Shown here piece after piece: positions 46,905 through 57,966 of a stretch of DNA of 64,000 nt (the first letter of the stretch is position 1; each line of letters opens with the position of its first letter). The notes under the pieces were generated by a model that ran no database searches, was not told the DNA's origin, and saw nothing but the letters and a program-made list of their open reading frames with translations. Source of the stretch: Dysidea avara (taxonomy: Eukaryota > Porifera > Demospongiae > Dictyoceratida > Dysideidae); the NCBI RefSeq assembly GCF_963678975.1, contig NC_089272.1, positions 59,284,574-59,348,573 on the forward strand, written 5' to 3'. A program made the position numbers and the translations under genes.

Positions 46905-49900
46905 CATTCAGCTACGTTTATAACTTACTCCATTATAGAATTATATGGCATTGCAAGTTATTCTGTAGGGAGTTCAGCTACAAATAGTTAATCTTATAGA
47001 CAATTCAGCTACAAGCAAGTCATCCTGTAGAGAGTTCAGCTACAAAATTAATGTGTTGCTGTAGAGATTCAGAACATTATAAGTCACACTGAAGAGAATT
47101 CAACTATAAACAAGTCACCTTGTAGAGAGTTCAGCTACAACAAGTCACTGTAGAGAATTCAGCTACAAACAAGTCACTGTGTAAAGGGTTCAGCTACAAA
47201 AAAGCTACCTAGTAGGGAGTTCATCTAGATCAGCTACAAACAAGTTACTTTATGCAATGTTCAGCAACAAGTAAGTCACTCTGTAGAGAGTTCAGCTACA
47301 AACAAGTCACTCTGTAGTACAAACAAGTCACCGTGGAGAGAGAGTTCAGCAACCAATCAAAAAAACACCATGTAAAAGAGTTCAGCTATACAAACAAGAT
47401 ATAACTCTATAGAGAGATCAGGTAGAAACTTAACAGATCACACTGTAGAGAGTTCAGCTAGAAACAAGTCATCCTGACTGAGTAGAGAGATCAACTAGAA
47501 AACATCACCTTGTAGAGAGTTCAAATCATCCTGCAGATAGTTCAGCTACAAACAAATCACCCTGTAGAAAGATCAGCTAGAAGAAGTCACCTTGTAAAGA
47601 GTTTAGCTACAAAGAAACTACCATGTAGAGAATTCAACTATAAACAAATCATCCTGTCAAGAGTTCAGCTAGAAACAAGTCATCCTGTAGGGAGATCAAC
47701 TAGAAGAAGTTACTTTGTAGAGAGTTCAGCTACAAAGAAACAACCATGTAGAAAGTTCAGCTGCAAACAAATCATACTGTACAGAGTTCAGCTACAAACA
47801 AATCACCCTGTAGAGAGATCAGCTAGAAACAAGTCACCCTGTAGAGAAATCAACTAGAAGAAGTTACCTTGTAGAGAGTTCAGCTACAAACAAACCATCA
47901 TGTAGAGAGTTCAGCTGCAAATAAATCACCCTGTAGTGAGTTCATCTACGAAAGGATCACCCTGTAGAGAGTTCAGCTAGAAACAAGTCATCCTGTAGAG
48001 AGATCAGCTAGACGAAGCTACCTTGTAGAGAGTTCAGCTACAAACAAATCACCATGTAGAGAGTTCAGCTAGAAACAAGTTATCCTGTAAAGAGATCAGA
48101 TAAAAGAGGTTACCTTGTAGAGTGTTCAGCTATGAACAAACCATCATGTAAAAAGTTCAGCTGCAAACGAATCACCCTGCAGAGAGTTCAGCTACGAGAA
48201 GATCGCCCTATAGAGAGTTTAACTAGAAGAAGTCACCTTGTAGAGAATTCAGCTGCAAAGAAACCACCATGTAGCTAGTTCAGCTGTAAACAAATCATCC
48301 TGTAGAGAGTTCAGCTATGAACAGATCACCCAGTAGAGTTCAGCTAGAAACAAGTCACCCTGCAGAGAGATCAGCTAGAAACAAGTCATCCTTTAGAGAG
48401 ACCAGCTAGAACAAGTCACTTTGTATGTAGAAAGTTCAGCTACAAAAAAAATCACCCTGTAGAGAGGTCAGCTACAAAAAAATCTCCCTGTAGAGAGATC
48501 AGCTAGAAGAAGTCACCTAGTAGAGAGTTCAGTTACAAAGAAACCACCATGTAGAGAGTTCAGCTACAAACTAGTGACCTTGCAGAGACACTAGTTATCT
48601 TGTAGAGAGTTCAGCTACAAAGAAACCAACATGTAGAGAGTTCAGCTGCAAACAAATCACCTGTAGAGAGTGCAGCTACAAACAAATCTCCCTATAGAAA
48701 GGTCAGCTAGAAGAAGTCACCTTGTAGAGAGTTCAGCTACAAAGAACCATCATGTAGAGAGTTAAGCTGCAAACAAATCACCTATAGAGAGTTCAGCTAC
48801 AAACAAATCTCCCTGTAGAGAGATCAGCTAGAAGAAGTTTCCTTGTAGAGAGTTCAGCTACAAACAAATCACACTGTAGAAAGATCAGCTAGAAGAAGTT
48901 ACCTTGTGGAGAGTTCAGCTACAAAGAAACCATCATGTAGAGAGTTCAGCTACAAACAAATCTCCCTGTAGAGAGATCAGCTAGAAGAAGTTACCTTGTA
49001 GAGAGTTCAGCTACAAAAGAAACCATCATGTAGAGAGTTCAGCTGCATACAAATCACCTGTAGAGAGTTCAGCTACAAACAAATCACCTTCTAGAAAGAT
49101 CAGCTAGAAGAAGTCACCTAGTAGAGAGTTCAGTTACAAAGAAACCACCATGTAGAGAGTTTAGCTACAAACTAGTGACCTTGTAGAGACTGATATCAGT
49201 TATCTTGCAGAGAGTTCAGCTACAAAGAAACCATCATGTAGAGAGTTTAGCTGCAAACAAATCACCTGTAGAGAGTTCAGCTACAAACAAATCTCCCTGT
49301 AGAGAGATCAGCTAGAAGAAGTTACCTTGTGGAGAGTTCAGCTACAAAGAAACCATCATGTAGAGAGTTCAGCTGCAAACAAATCACCTATAGAGAGTTC
49401 AGCTACAAACAAATCTCACTGTAGAGAGATCAGCTAGAAGAAGTCACCTTGTAGAGAGTTCAGCTATAAAGAAACCATCATGTAGAGAGTTCAGCTGCAA
49501 ACAAATCACCTGTATAGAGTTCAGCTACAAACAAATCTCCCTGTAGAGAGATCAGCTAGAAAAAGTTTCCTTGTAGAGAGTTCAGCTACAAACAAATCAC
49601 CCTGTAGAAAGATCAGCTAGAAGAAGTTACCTTGTGGAGAGTTCAGCTACAAAGAAACCATCATGTAGAGAGTTCAGCTACAAACAAATCAACTGTAGAG
49701 AGTTCAGCTACAAACAAATCTCCCTGTAGAGAGATCAGTTAAAGAAATTACCTTGTAGAGAGTTCAGTTACAAAGAAACTACCATGTAGAGAGTTCAGCT
49801 GCAAAGAAATTACCCTGTAGAAAATTCAGCCACAAACAAATTGCCCTGTTGAAAGATCAGTTAGAAGAAGTTACCTTGTAGAGAGTTCAGCTACAAAGAA

Positions 49901-50113
49901 ACCATTCTGTAAAGAGCTCAGCTGCAAACAAATCACCTGCACAGAAATGACAGAATTCAGCTACAAACAAATCACCCTGTAGAGAGATCAGCTAGAAGAA
50001 GTTACTTTGTAGATTGTTCAGCTACAAACAATTCACCCTGTAGAGAGAGCAGCAAGAAGGAGTCACTTTGTAGAGTGTTCAGTTACAAAGAAACCACCAT
50101 GAAGAGTTCTGTA
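46905..50113 (+). repeat. Satellite array C (about 3.2 kb)
   Basis: 30-31-bp monomers as in arrays A and B. The first 500 bases are more diverged (leading-edge monomers such as gttcagctacaaacaagtca) and the middle is highly uniform, a pattern typical of satellites homogenised in the centre. It ends at gaaaccaccatgaagagttctg. Confidence 0.96.
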
Positions 50114-50123
50114 ATAAATATAT

Positions 50124-50370
50124 GTGAGAGGTTCAAGTAAAATCCAAATTTTATTTCTTTTGAACAAATCTGAAAAAAATGCAGATTAAAATTTAGCATT
50201 ATGATGTCATCAATATGACATCATCATTATGACTTCACCATGCACAAGATTTATCAAAATTAGTTATTATGTTGATACGACATTCCTCATGGACTAAATT
50301 ATATAATTGTATTTTAAAAAATAAGTTTTTAAAATACGGCAATAATGCTTTGATTTTACTTGAACCATAT
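50124..50370. mobile_element. MITE with GGTTCAAGTAAAATC ends
   Basis: GGTTCAAGTAAAATC (50130-50144) and its exact complement (50352-50366) bound a 0.24-kb AT-rich interior with repeated 'gatgtcatcaatatgacatc'. It sits in the tail of element C at the site that is empty in A and holds a different MITE in B. Confidence 0.75.
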
Positions 50371-50524
50371 TTATATATATAATTTGTACATTTAATGATA
50401 AATATTTAAAGTACATCTGCTTCATCTTTTCTTCTTCCTGTAGTAAAGAAAAAAGACAGGTTAAAAAAGTCCCAAAGCCGGCCTATCACCGGCTTTGGGG
50501 TATATAAATACAAAAAGAAGTGAA

Positions 50525-50853
50525 ATCTAATCCAAAACAGCCAAGCTGTAAAAAAAGGGTGCGGCCCTCAAAAAGGCTATGGTGAAAAAAGATGTGAAAT
50601 CCAAGGTGGCGGCCAAGAAATGGCTGTGACGGTAGGTTAATGGTAAAAATTTTAATAACGGCAATTTAGGTGAATTTTTTGCCAAGACCAAGCGGCACAA
50701 AAATTCACCTGAATTGTTGTTATTAAAATTTTTACCATTAACCTACCATCACAGCCATTTCTTGGCCGCCACCTTGGATTTCGCATCTTTTTTCACCATA
50801 GCCTTTTTGAGGGCCGCACCCTTTTTTTACAGCTTGGCTGTTTTGGATTAGAT
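50525..50853. repeat. Fold-back terminus F5
   Basis: Arms start atctaatccaaaacagccaa and end ttggctgttttggattagat; inner portions gcggccaagaaatggctgtg and its complement. The centre is near 50690. It is the best-preserved member with F4. Confidence 0.9.
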
Positions 50854-50892
50854 ATATATATATATATAGGTATCAATCAATATCAATATCTA

Positions 50893-51172
50893 TTACTGGA
50901 TCTCAGTTATCATGATCAAAAACTATAGTTAATTGAAGTGAAAACATACCAAAGTCTTCTAGGGTTGTAGCATGAATACTAGCATTCTTTTGAAGCTGAT
51001 ACAGTTGGAATTGTATGGAAATTGGGCATTATGATGGGATTGTTGAGCAATTATACATATATTATCAGCTTCAAAATAATGCTAGCATTCATGCTACAAC
51101 CCTAGAATACTTTGGTATGTTTTCACTTCAATTAACTATAGTTTTTGATCATGATAACTGAGATCCAGTAAT
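50893..51172. repeat. Near-perfect palindrome, 280 bp
   Basis: Arms of about 109 bases, ttactggatctcagttatca...gaagctgata, are inverted with roughly three mismatches around a 60-base centre. It lies in intron 2 of the collagen gene, about 130 bases from exon 2. Confidence 0.95.
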
Positions 51173-51299
51173 TGTATAAATTAAAGAGATTTATTAGATC
51201 AAGTGGGTCCCTCATTAAGGGAGTATATATTATTTGCTTTTTTACATGCAGTACTAATAACTTATACTTTGCCATTTATAGCAATACATACATAAGTAC

Positions 51300-51489
51300 C
51301 TATTTCTCCTCTTGGTCCTCGATCTCCAGTATCACCTCTTGGTCCTGGAAGACCAACATCTCCTTTATGTCCTTCCTTTCCTATTAAACCAGGAGGACCC
51401 CTGGGACCTGGTGTACCATTTTTACACCAACACTCATCCTCTTGTTGCCTCTTTGTGATGTCATGAGTGATAATGGTATTTTCATGCAA
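51300..51489 (-). CDS. Membrane collagen gene, exon 2: stalk, CWC and Gly-X-Y repeat
   Basis: Acceptor atactgtag precedes 51489. The exon reads [20 protein letters not shown] then WCKNG and thirteen Gly-X-Y triplets ([20 protein letters not shown]...GPRGEI), ending in phase 1 with a G before the donor gtactt. The two cysteines before the helix could cross-link chains, a common trimerising feature, though that is inference. Joined to exon 3 the collagen repeat is 34 uninterrupted triplets. Confidence 0.85.
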
Positions 51490-51539
51490 CTACAGTATTA
51501 ATGGTAAATATTCCATGTATAATATGAAACTGTTCAGCT

Positions 51540-52106
51540 GTTGTGCTCTCTGTTTTACTTTGTGGTGCAGAAAATTATGCTCCTGATGTAAGATGTCTCA
51601 ACAAAATTATTACATTCGCAGTTGCTTATCAGTATTAATATAAGTTCCCCTAAAAGCTAATGACACTCACCAAGCAACTCAAGCTTCAAACACACTTGTG
51701 TATAACTCTAAAGGTAAGTTTTTGGTGAGTTTGAGGCAAGCTAGGGTTGACCTAGCTTTGCCAGGACAATCGCTTCACTTTCTCCAACCTTAGCTTACCT
51801 CTAATTCAACAAAAATGTAATCATTCATACAACTAGTGTGTTTGATAGGGTTGTCCCGGCTTCGCCAGAATGAATGCTTTACTCCCTCTAATCTCATCTT
51901 AAATTTACACAAACCTTACTTTCATAGAACTATAGTGTATTTGATGCTTGAGTTACTTTGTCAGTGTCAATAACTTTTAAGGGCACTTACTGACACAGAC
52001 AATCAATGTCAATAGCCACTGCGAAGATATATTCTTGAGGCATCTCACATCAGGACCCATATAATTGTCCATATTTCTGCACCATAAAGTAAAACAGAGG
52101 GTATAA
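51540..52106. repeat. Imperfect palindrome in collagen intron 1
   Basis: The left arm has ctctgttttactttgtggtg near 51547; the right arm has the complement caccataaagtaaaacagag near 52080. Further matches run inward (gacactcaccaagcaactca with the complement near 51950). Arms are about 0.25 kb and diverged. It makes up a third of intron 1. Confidence 0.75.
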
Positions 52107-53001
52107 CATTCAAATAGCCTCATATTATTATTATATTATACATTCTTTTTAGTAGACAAAGACAACGGATTGCTCATTAAAAGTGAATCTTGCAAACTAC
52201 CAAATTCATAGAGGCCCTTACAGTTTGACATGCTACCTCACCAGTAACTTCTCCCACAGCTAATTCTAGAAAAGCAAATTTCTATTTTCTTCCACCCTCA
52301 GTGGATCATTACTGATCCAAGCCCCCGTTTCCATGCTATTAGTTTTGCAAGCATTAACAGTCAACTCAAACTACAGCATCAACACAAACCTGTGCAATAC
52401 TGCATATATTACCTTAAGGAAATCTTCCTATGGTGCATCAAAGACAGTTCATAAACCATCCCTAGACAAAGCAAACAATCACTATGATCCCAAGTTTTGT
52501 GGCTAACAGCAAAGATCACAGTACATCCTCAAACCATTACTGAAAATGTGTAAAAGGCAGAGCAACCAAAGGGAAATTACCCATGTGAATCTATCATAGA
52601 ACTACTGAGAGCACAATGCTACTGGTGTAGATGAACATCATCTGAAATTTCAGTCAAACTTGCAAACATACAGTTAAATCATTATCCTGCTCTCAACATA
52701 GTATACAGTTTGTCACTCACTGTAGCTAATGCAAAGCAAGAACCTAGCTATTCATATAAACCTCAAATAAAATTGAAACAAATAAACAATAATACAAAAT
52801 GTGGCTAGTTGGATTTATTGTGTTTGTACATCACAATGAGCATCAAATTACTTCACAGGGGCCACCACACATACACACACACACAAAATCGACACACTCC
52901 ACACACAAACGTAAACTATAATTTGTAGCCACAGTACACTGGCTCAACGGGGCACTAGCTACACGCTGAACACTCAGCACAGTGTGTTTATAAGGACTTA
53001 C
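52107..53001 (-). other. Remainder of collagen intron 1
   Basis: AT-rich, no exon recognised. It starts (in gene direction) at the donor gtaagt at 53001. Confidence 0.5.
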
Positions 53002-53178
53002 ATTAACTTGTTCCTGCAACTTCAACAACAGTTCCTTGTCATTCTCTACTTGCTGTTGTAGTAGCTTCAGTGTTGACCGGAAGTGCCAAGTCACACCAAT
53101 GAGCAGAACTAGGCTAACTACTGATATTAACAAACTGACTACTAACATGACATCCTTGTTGGTAGTACTAGAAGTCAT
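53002..53178 (-). CDS. Membrane collagen gene, exon 1: transmembrane anchor and coiled coil
   Basis: ATG at 53178 opens MTSSTTNKDVMLVVSLLISV. A hydrophobic span (about residues 10-30) follows an 8-9-residue N-terminus and is followed by RSTLKLLQQQVENDKELLLK, a leucine-heptad coiled coil that could trimerise the chain, ending LQEQVN before the donor gtaagt. It is phase 0, matching exon 2. With no cleavable signal it should be a type II membrane protein with the collagen outside. The whole predicted protein is 362 residues. The arrangement parallels membrane collagens of other animals, but the C4-like domain points to sponge collagens. Confidence 0.85.
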
Positions 53179-53389
53179 AAGTATCGGTTGATTTCACGCT
53201 TTCACCACGCTGCAAATTGTACGTTATACAATTTCACAAGTCGCTGTTGCCAGCCTATCAAAATCCACTGAAAAAATCCAAAACAGCACGATTTGTTAGC
53301 GTAAAAACTTCGAAGCAACTTCTAAGGCGTGGCTGCTGCAATTGATTTATCTGATACAGTAATTTCCAGATATCCGGCCCGCATTGAAT

Positions 53390-53590
53390 TACCGTATGGT
53401 CTAAATATTTCAAGGGGGAAATTTTTGAGGTTGAGCAATGTTGCTAAAAAATTTTTTCATGGATTTGCAAACGCTTACAAAATGTATTGGATTATATGGA
53501 GGACTAAATACTTCAAGGATAAAATTTTCACCAGCAACTAACTATACCCAAAAACGCGAAATCAGCGAAATTTTTTCCCCCTTGAACTAT
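53390..53590. mobile_element. Candidate MITE upstream of the collagen gene
   Basis: atttcaagggggaaattttt near 53404 is inverted at gaaattttttcccccttgaa near 53565. About 0.2 kb, no coding content. Confidence 0.5.
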
Positions 53591-53683
53591 GACTGATTAT
53601 CGACCATACTTGGTGCCTTAACTTCTGAGTAACTCTGTGAAGGAAGGTCCTACAAACTTACAATTTTCACCATCTGCTCTAAG

Positions 53684-53735
53684 CGAATATATATATATAT
53701 ATATTTTTTTGGGGTGGGGGGGGGGGGGGGGCAGA
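53684..53735. repeat. (TA)n and poly-G tract
   Basis: A tatata run, then ttttttttgggg and about 18 G in a row. Such tracts are prone to sequencing error. Confidence 0.9.
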
Positions 53736-54099
53736 CTTTCAACTTAGAAACTTTTCATACGTAATTTTTTCTTGATAATGTCGCATACCTTATACCGGAT
53801 ATTAGCTTGCCCTTACAATACGTATATGTCAGCCCAGCGTTGAAACCGGGTCGGGTCACCCGGCGGGTCAACCGGGTAACATTTTGTCCGGGTCAGACCC
53901 GCTTTAAAAATTATCCAGGTCTGACCAGGATTGGATAGCGTGGGAAGCAAATAGTTTAGTTGGACGGGACGTAAGTGTATAAACGCGTCATAGTACGTCC
54001 TGGTGCAACTCAGCTTCTTTCGTGAGCCACGCCCACTTATCGAATGACTGCCTGCAACTATACGTGCAGCCACGTCCATTCATCGGTGATACTTTCTTT

Positions 54100-54404
54100 G
54101 TATTGTAGAAGACAAAGAGGCGATTTAATAGATGTATATAAAATAGTTAACCATTTGTATAGAGTTTCACCAGACCCATTCTTCACCATTGTTGACAGTA
54201 TTACTAGAGGACATCATCAGAAAATATTTAAGCACCACTCCAGGATCAACCCAAGATTAAATTTCTTTACTAACCGAATTGTAAATCAGTGGAATTCCCT
54301 CCCCTATATGTGATCGCGTCAGATAGTTTAAATGAGTTTAAGAACAATTTAGATAATTACTGGCATCAAATTGGATATGGACAGACTAAAAGGCCCTCGG
54401 CCTA
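54100..54404 (+). pseudogene. 3' end of a second type of LINE (reverse transcriptase C-terminus)
   Basis: Reads YCRRQRGDLIDVYKIVNHLY, then TRGHHQKIFKHHSRINPRLN, FFTNRIVNQWNSLP and, after a one-base shift near 54305, VIASDSLNEFKNNLDNYW. This is the typical C-terminal tail of CR1/L2-like LINE polymerases (RRGDxI..YK, RGH..K, RxNFFxxRVVxxWNxLP). 5'-truncated and frameshifted. Element E starts at once after it. Confidence 0.75.
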
Positions 54405-55330
54405 TCAAGACTCAAGGTAGTGAGTCGCGCGGCCAGTAAAGCAGAAACGCGCGCCGCAGACAATAAATGACGCGACCACTACCGTGAGGATTTACAGGAA
54501 CGAACGTAGTCAAATTTGGCTTGTCAATAACTCACCCGTCTTTTACGCTATCGCTCTGAAACTCTAGAGTTAAACTCATCGTGTCACTAGTAACTACCAC
54601 ACAAGCAGTGAAGCAAATCCATGCCGACTGTTTCGTGATCGAGATTGCCGACATGAAAGGGGATGTTTCGTTTTCTTTTTGTTTTTTTCGCATGCGGTTA
54701 GACGCAACCGCAGGTGCATACATTGCGTTCCTTTGTGCATTCCGAACATTGATTGCCCTGCTATCGCTTCAGTACTATCTCGATCGCCTCAAGATTCACA
54801 TCATTGATTTCACCAGACATCATTACCATACAGTCGTAATTTCAGCACCAAACGAAGTTTCAGTCGTCCTCAGTCGACCTAGAGGCCAAATACAAGCCCC
54901 ATATTGTTGTTTTCCGCAATACTCGCTTGGCATGTAGGGCAATGTGTCTTTAAACTGTTCTAAAAAATTCGTTGAGATTGAAACATGTTTTCGAGAATGG
55001 CTAGTTTGAAATTTGAATTTAGTCGCCCACACGTAATTTGCTCTCTGTAAGAATTTAACTCGGAATTTAAAGAATGACGTAGAGCACAACTGCGGTCACT
55101 GGTTATTGATGAACTGGTGCTGTGTGTAGTTAATCAGTACACGTAGCCACAAAGAGAAGTGTGCTGCCATAGATTATAGTCTATAATCTATGGTGCTGCA
55201 TACCATCGTTCGATTTTAAATTAGTCGCCCCCACGTAATTTGCTATGGGCGCGGCTTAAAGAATGGCACAGAGCACAACTGCGGTTACCAGTTGTTGGCA
55301 CATGTAGCTGAGGGAAGTGTGCAAAACCAC
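54405..55330 (+). mobile_element. Diverged composite-family element E (5' part)
   Basis: Begins after A with TCAAGACTCAAGGTAGTGAG. The terminal stem is GACTCA/TGAGTC instead of GACACAC/GTGTGTC, so both sides changed while pairing was kept. A GC-rich second stem (gcggc...gccgc) and accgtgag...ttacaggaa follow as in A-D. It contains a 0.1-kb direct duplication (55016-55130 and 55217-55320, sharing aattagtcgccc and cacaactgcggt). No satellite. The 3' end is not defined. Confidence 0.5.
55167..55193. repeat. Perfect 27-base palindrome
   Basis: ccatagattatag followed directly by its complement (tctataatctatgg), centred at 55180, inside the right part of element E. Confidence 0.9.
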
Positions 55331-55966
55331 CTGAAAATTTTACAATTGTTACCATGCATTTTATAGCACCCCCACACAAAATTACACATGAAATTACAAC
55401 ATACAGAGGACACATGAATACCAAATAGTTTTCACAACAATAATGTAAGAATTGTACAACAATGACTGTGATATAATTGCTATCAAAATCTTCTCCAGTG
55501 GCCCGCCATGGTAGCAAGTCTCACACGACGGCATGTATATTCATCCAAACACAGTGGGAGTAACGAGTAATAAGTGCAGTCACAAGTTGGTATGACTCCA
55601 TTTGTAGAATCCAGATGAGTGGGTGTGGCTCCACAGTTAACAAACATTCCTGTTATAAATATGTGCTAGAGTTGCAATATAATAGTAGTTTACAACAATA
55701 CATTGTCTCCATTGTATCACTATCAAACGACACTAAGTGGAGGATATTGTTGCATCTGTAGTATGTACACTCCATCAGTACAACCTGTCTTAATGGGCCA
55801 CCAGTATAGAATACAACCTCTCTTGAAAAGCCAATTCCAAATTGAGAATTTATACACTACTACCTGCTTATTGAGTGAAGGTGGCAATAAACAAGTTCCA
55901 CTGTAATTTATGCAGTGATCTGATCTTGTATATTGGATGAGATCCACTTGGCCAGGACAAAATGTG
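55331..55966. other. No gene seen
   Basis: AT-rich intergenic DNA with short frames only. Confidence 0.4.
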
Positions 55967-55967
55967 A

Positions 55968-56080
55968 CCCAAATGTCCTGGATGATCCATACTCAACCCA
56001 GGACATTTGGGTTGAGTATGGATCATTAATTGTAACTGTATTCTCTGTAATGTATTTATAGAGAATACAGTTACAATTAA
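55968..56080. repeat. Cluster of interleaved perfect hairpins
   Basis: acccaaatgtcctgg (55968-55982) pairs with ccaggacatttgggt (55998-56012), while gatccatactcaaccca (55984-56000) pairs with tgggttgagtatggatc (56008-56024): the two stems overlap and exclude each other. A third stem of 21 bp follows, ttaattgtaactgtattctc and its complement (56027-56080). Confidence 0.85.
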
Positions 56081-56250
56081 TTCTAAGATGTGTGGACACA
56101 TTACAACACATTACAACAGGTACATACAAGACATGCTACATACCGTTTTAGCATTTCAAGTCACCACATTATGTACAGACCAGTCAACAATGCTTCATAG
56201 TGCCCATCATTAATCTGAAAAAAGTTACAAAAAATAGAAATGCACATAAA

Positions 56251-56432
56251 TACAGTAAAACCTCATTTATAGTGCCAGCTCTGGGACCAAAAAAATTTGG
56301 CCTGAATAACAAGGTGGCCTTATTAATGAGGTCATAAACTACTGTTTATCTATATTTTGAACCTTCTATAGGGGGCCAATATAATGAGGTGATCTTATTG
56401 AAGAGGTGGACACTAAGTGAGGTTTCACTATA
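56251..56432. mobile_element. Mariner-type MITE
   Basis: Ends tacagtaaaacctcattta and (inverted) taagtgaggtttcactata, flanked by TA; the interior has ggccttattaatgaggtc-type words. The ACAGTxAAACCTC end is common to Tc1/mariner-derived MITEs in many animals. Confidence 0.75.
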
Positions 56433-57350
56433 TATATGGTTAACAATGGTGAACAATATTAATGGTTAACAATAATACGTTGAAACCTTACTCAGGTCAC
56501 TTCTTGTGGCAGATTGCTCTGTACAATGACACATTCAGGGATAGTATTTAGATGAATGATAAAGTAACACATTATGACTTAAATACTCATGATGTGTCAC
56601 TGCTAGACAGTATCTGATATGGTTACCATATACACAGCACTGCCAAAGCACAACATCGCACTCGCTTGCACGCACAATTTTGCTCAAAATTTTAAAAATT
56701 GATAATTAAGGGGTATGGTAACTGTTTCACTCGCAAGACTGTGTGGCAGCTGTTCCCCTTCTGTACAAGTGGCCACCAAGACAGGTCCATTGTGGATGAA
56801 AGCCAGGCATTAGATATTTGGTATTTCATGTGTTCAAGGCATTCCAGGGCTTCTGGTAGCCTCAAATCTCACCAGTTTAACTCAGGCAGTGTTGTGGTCA
56901 CCACTAAACCACTGGAATGCTGTGTTATGTTCATCTCTGAAAAATATAATATAATATCCTATGGATAATGACTTCATCACTTTCGCTTATAAGGACCAAA
57001 AGTGAAAATTTTTACACGTTGGGCTGACAGCCAACTGCTTATGTCTGAAGCAGTGCCTTTGGTGTTCTAACAGATTGGCTGCCCCCTTGCTGCCGGTACT
57101 CACTGTCTCATACACTGTTCACACTAAATCCATCTCTATAACCAGTTAGAACAGCATGCTTCTTACCATTTTAACAACGCAAAATGCAGCCACCTCCTTA
57201 ATTAGCTAGGTGAGAAAATTTTGTCTGTACCTGAATAATGACCAGTTTTCACTGTACTATTAGTGATTAGTGATCATGGAGGATTATTTATTAAGATACT
57301 AAGATATACAAATGCTACAACCTCTAAATATAGCAGTAAAATTTTTACCC
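56433..57350. other. No gene seen
   Basis: Short open frames lacking family motifs. Nothing else recognised. Confidence 0.4.
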
Positions 57351-57356
57351 TGGTCC

Positions 57357-57935
57357 AATAGAGTGATAACTTTTACGTCACAAAATTACATTAAAATGTG
57401 TAACCGCAACTTCCACGGGGCAAAAAGTGGTGCAAATTCAATGGCGGAGCGCCTTCAAGAGGCTGCAACTTGGCTTCTGGTGCTCCATTCAGCATGAAAC
57501 TTACTCAGGACATAGATGAGAAACATATGAAAAACATCACTTGGGCATCAGGTTGGTTTAAAAGGTAGCTAGTAGCTTTGATAATAATATAAATCAATAA
57601 TAAATGCTCACAGTGGGCACAGAGACAAACTCTGCCCAATCTTGTTGTCAGGTTGGTTTTACCCAGGTTAAAAGGATAAAACGGCTTCCCATGCAATTAT
57701 CAGCCATAACTCGCCCAGCACGGATCAAACTAACCTGCATTACTTAAACATCTGTTATACTACTCTCCTCTTTGTTCCTGACAACGTGGTTTCATTTAGA
57801 AAGACAGTCTCAACAAACCTCAGGCAAAGTAAACTCGTGCCCCAATGGTATGCGTACATTTTCTGCCCTGGGGAAGTGATTATGTAACAACTGTGACGTC
57901 AGGTGTTACCACTCTATCTCTAATAATCGTGAAAG
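57357..57935. mobile_element. Candidate MITE with AGAGTGATAAC...ACGTCAC ends
   Basis: atagagtgataac...acgtcacaaaattaca (57357 on) is imperfectly inverted at 57875-57935 (gtaacaactgtgacgtcagg, ttaccactctat). The similarity continues inward (acttccacggggca versus gccctggggaagt). Interior without a clear gene. Confidence 0.5.
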
Positions 57936-57966
57936 ACTCTACTGTACAAACCGAGATACAAACACA

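Larger units (their letters stand above)
46082..50853 (+). mobile_element. Composite element C (in the collagen intron, antisense to the gene)
   Basis: After A at 46081 it begins TCAAGACACACGGTAGTGTG, with the full conserved body (gaatccgatgaacattcacg and later gttatgaccgattat), two gtcacgcc(c/t)ac...aaaccgctt modules (46526, 46713), the word actctaatagaacagtca (46875-46892), the satellite to 50113, the tail, a ccaaagccggcc hairpin and a fold-back ending gattagat. It is closest to element A through the body, which helps define the uninterrupted sequence of A around the LINE insertion. Confidence 0.78.
45427..51299 (-). other. Intron 2 of the membrane collagen gene
   Basis: About 5.9 kb between exons 2 and 3. 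It holds composite element C (46082-50853) and a near-perfect palindrome (50893-51172). The exact codon and Gly-X-Y phase match across it supports the junction. Confidence 0.75.

Noticed and set aside
32215..50113. 30-31-bp repeats resembling CRISPR arrays
   Set aside because: The monomers are contiguous with no unique spacers, they vary among themselves, and the context is spliced eukaryotic DNA.
54581..54937. 118-codon open frame in element E
   Set aside because: No homology recognised and it falls in element E, whose relatives are non-coding.
57312..57497. Small open frame MLQPLNIAVKF...
   Set aside because: It lies across the end of a candidate MITE and shows no motif.
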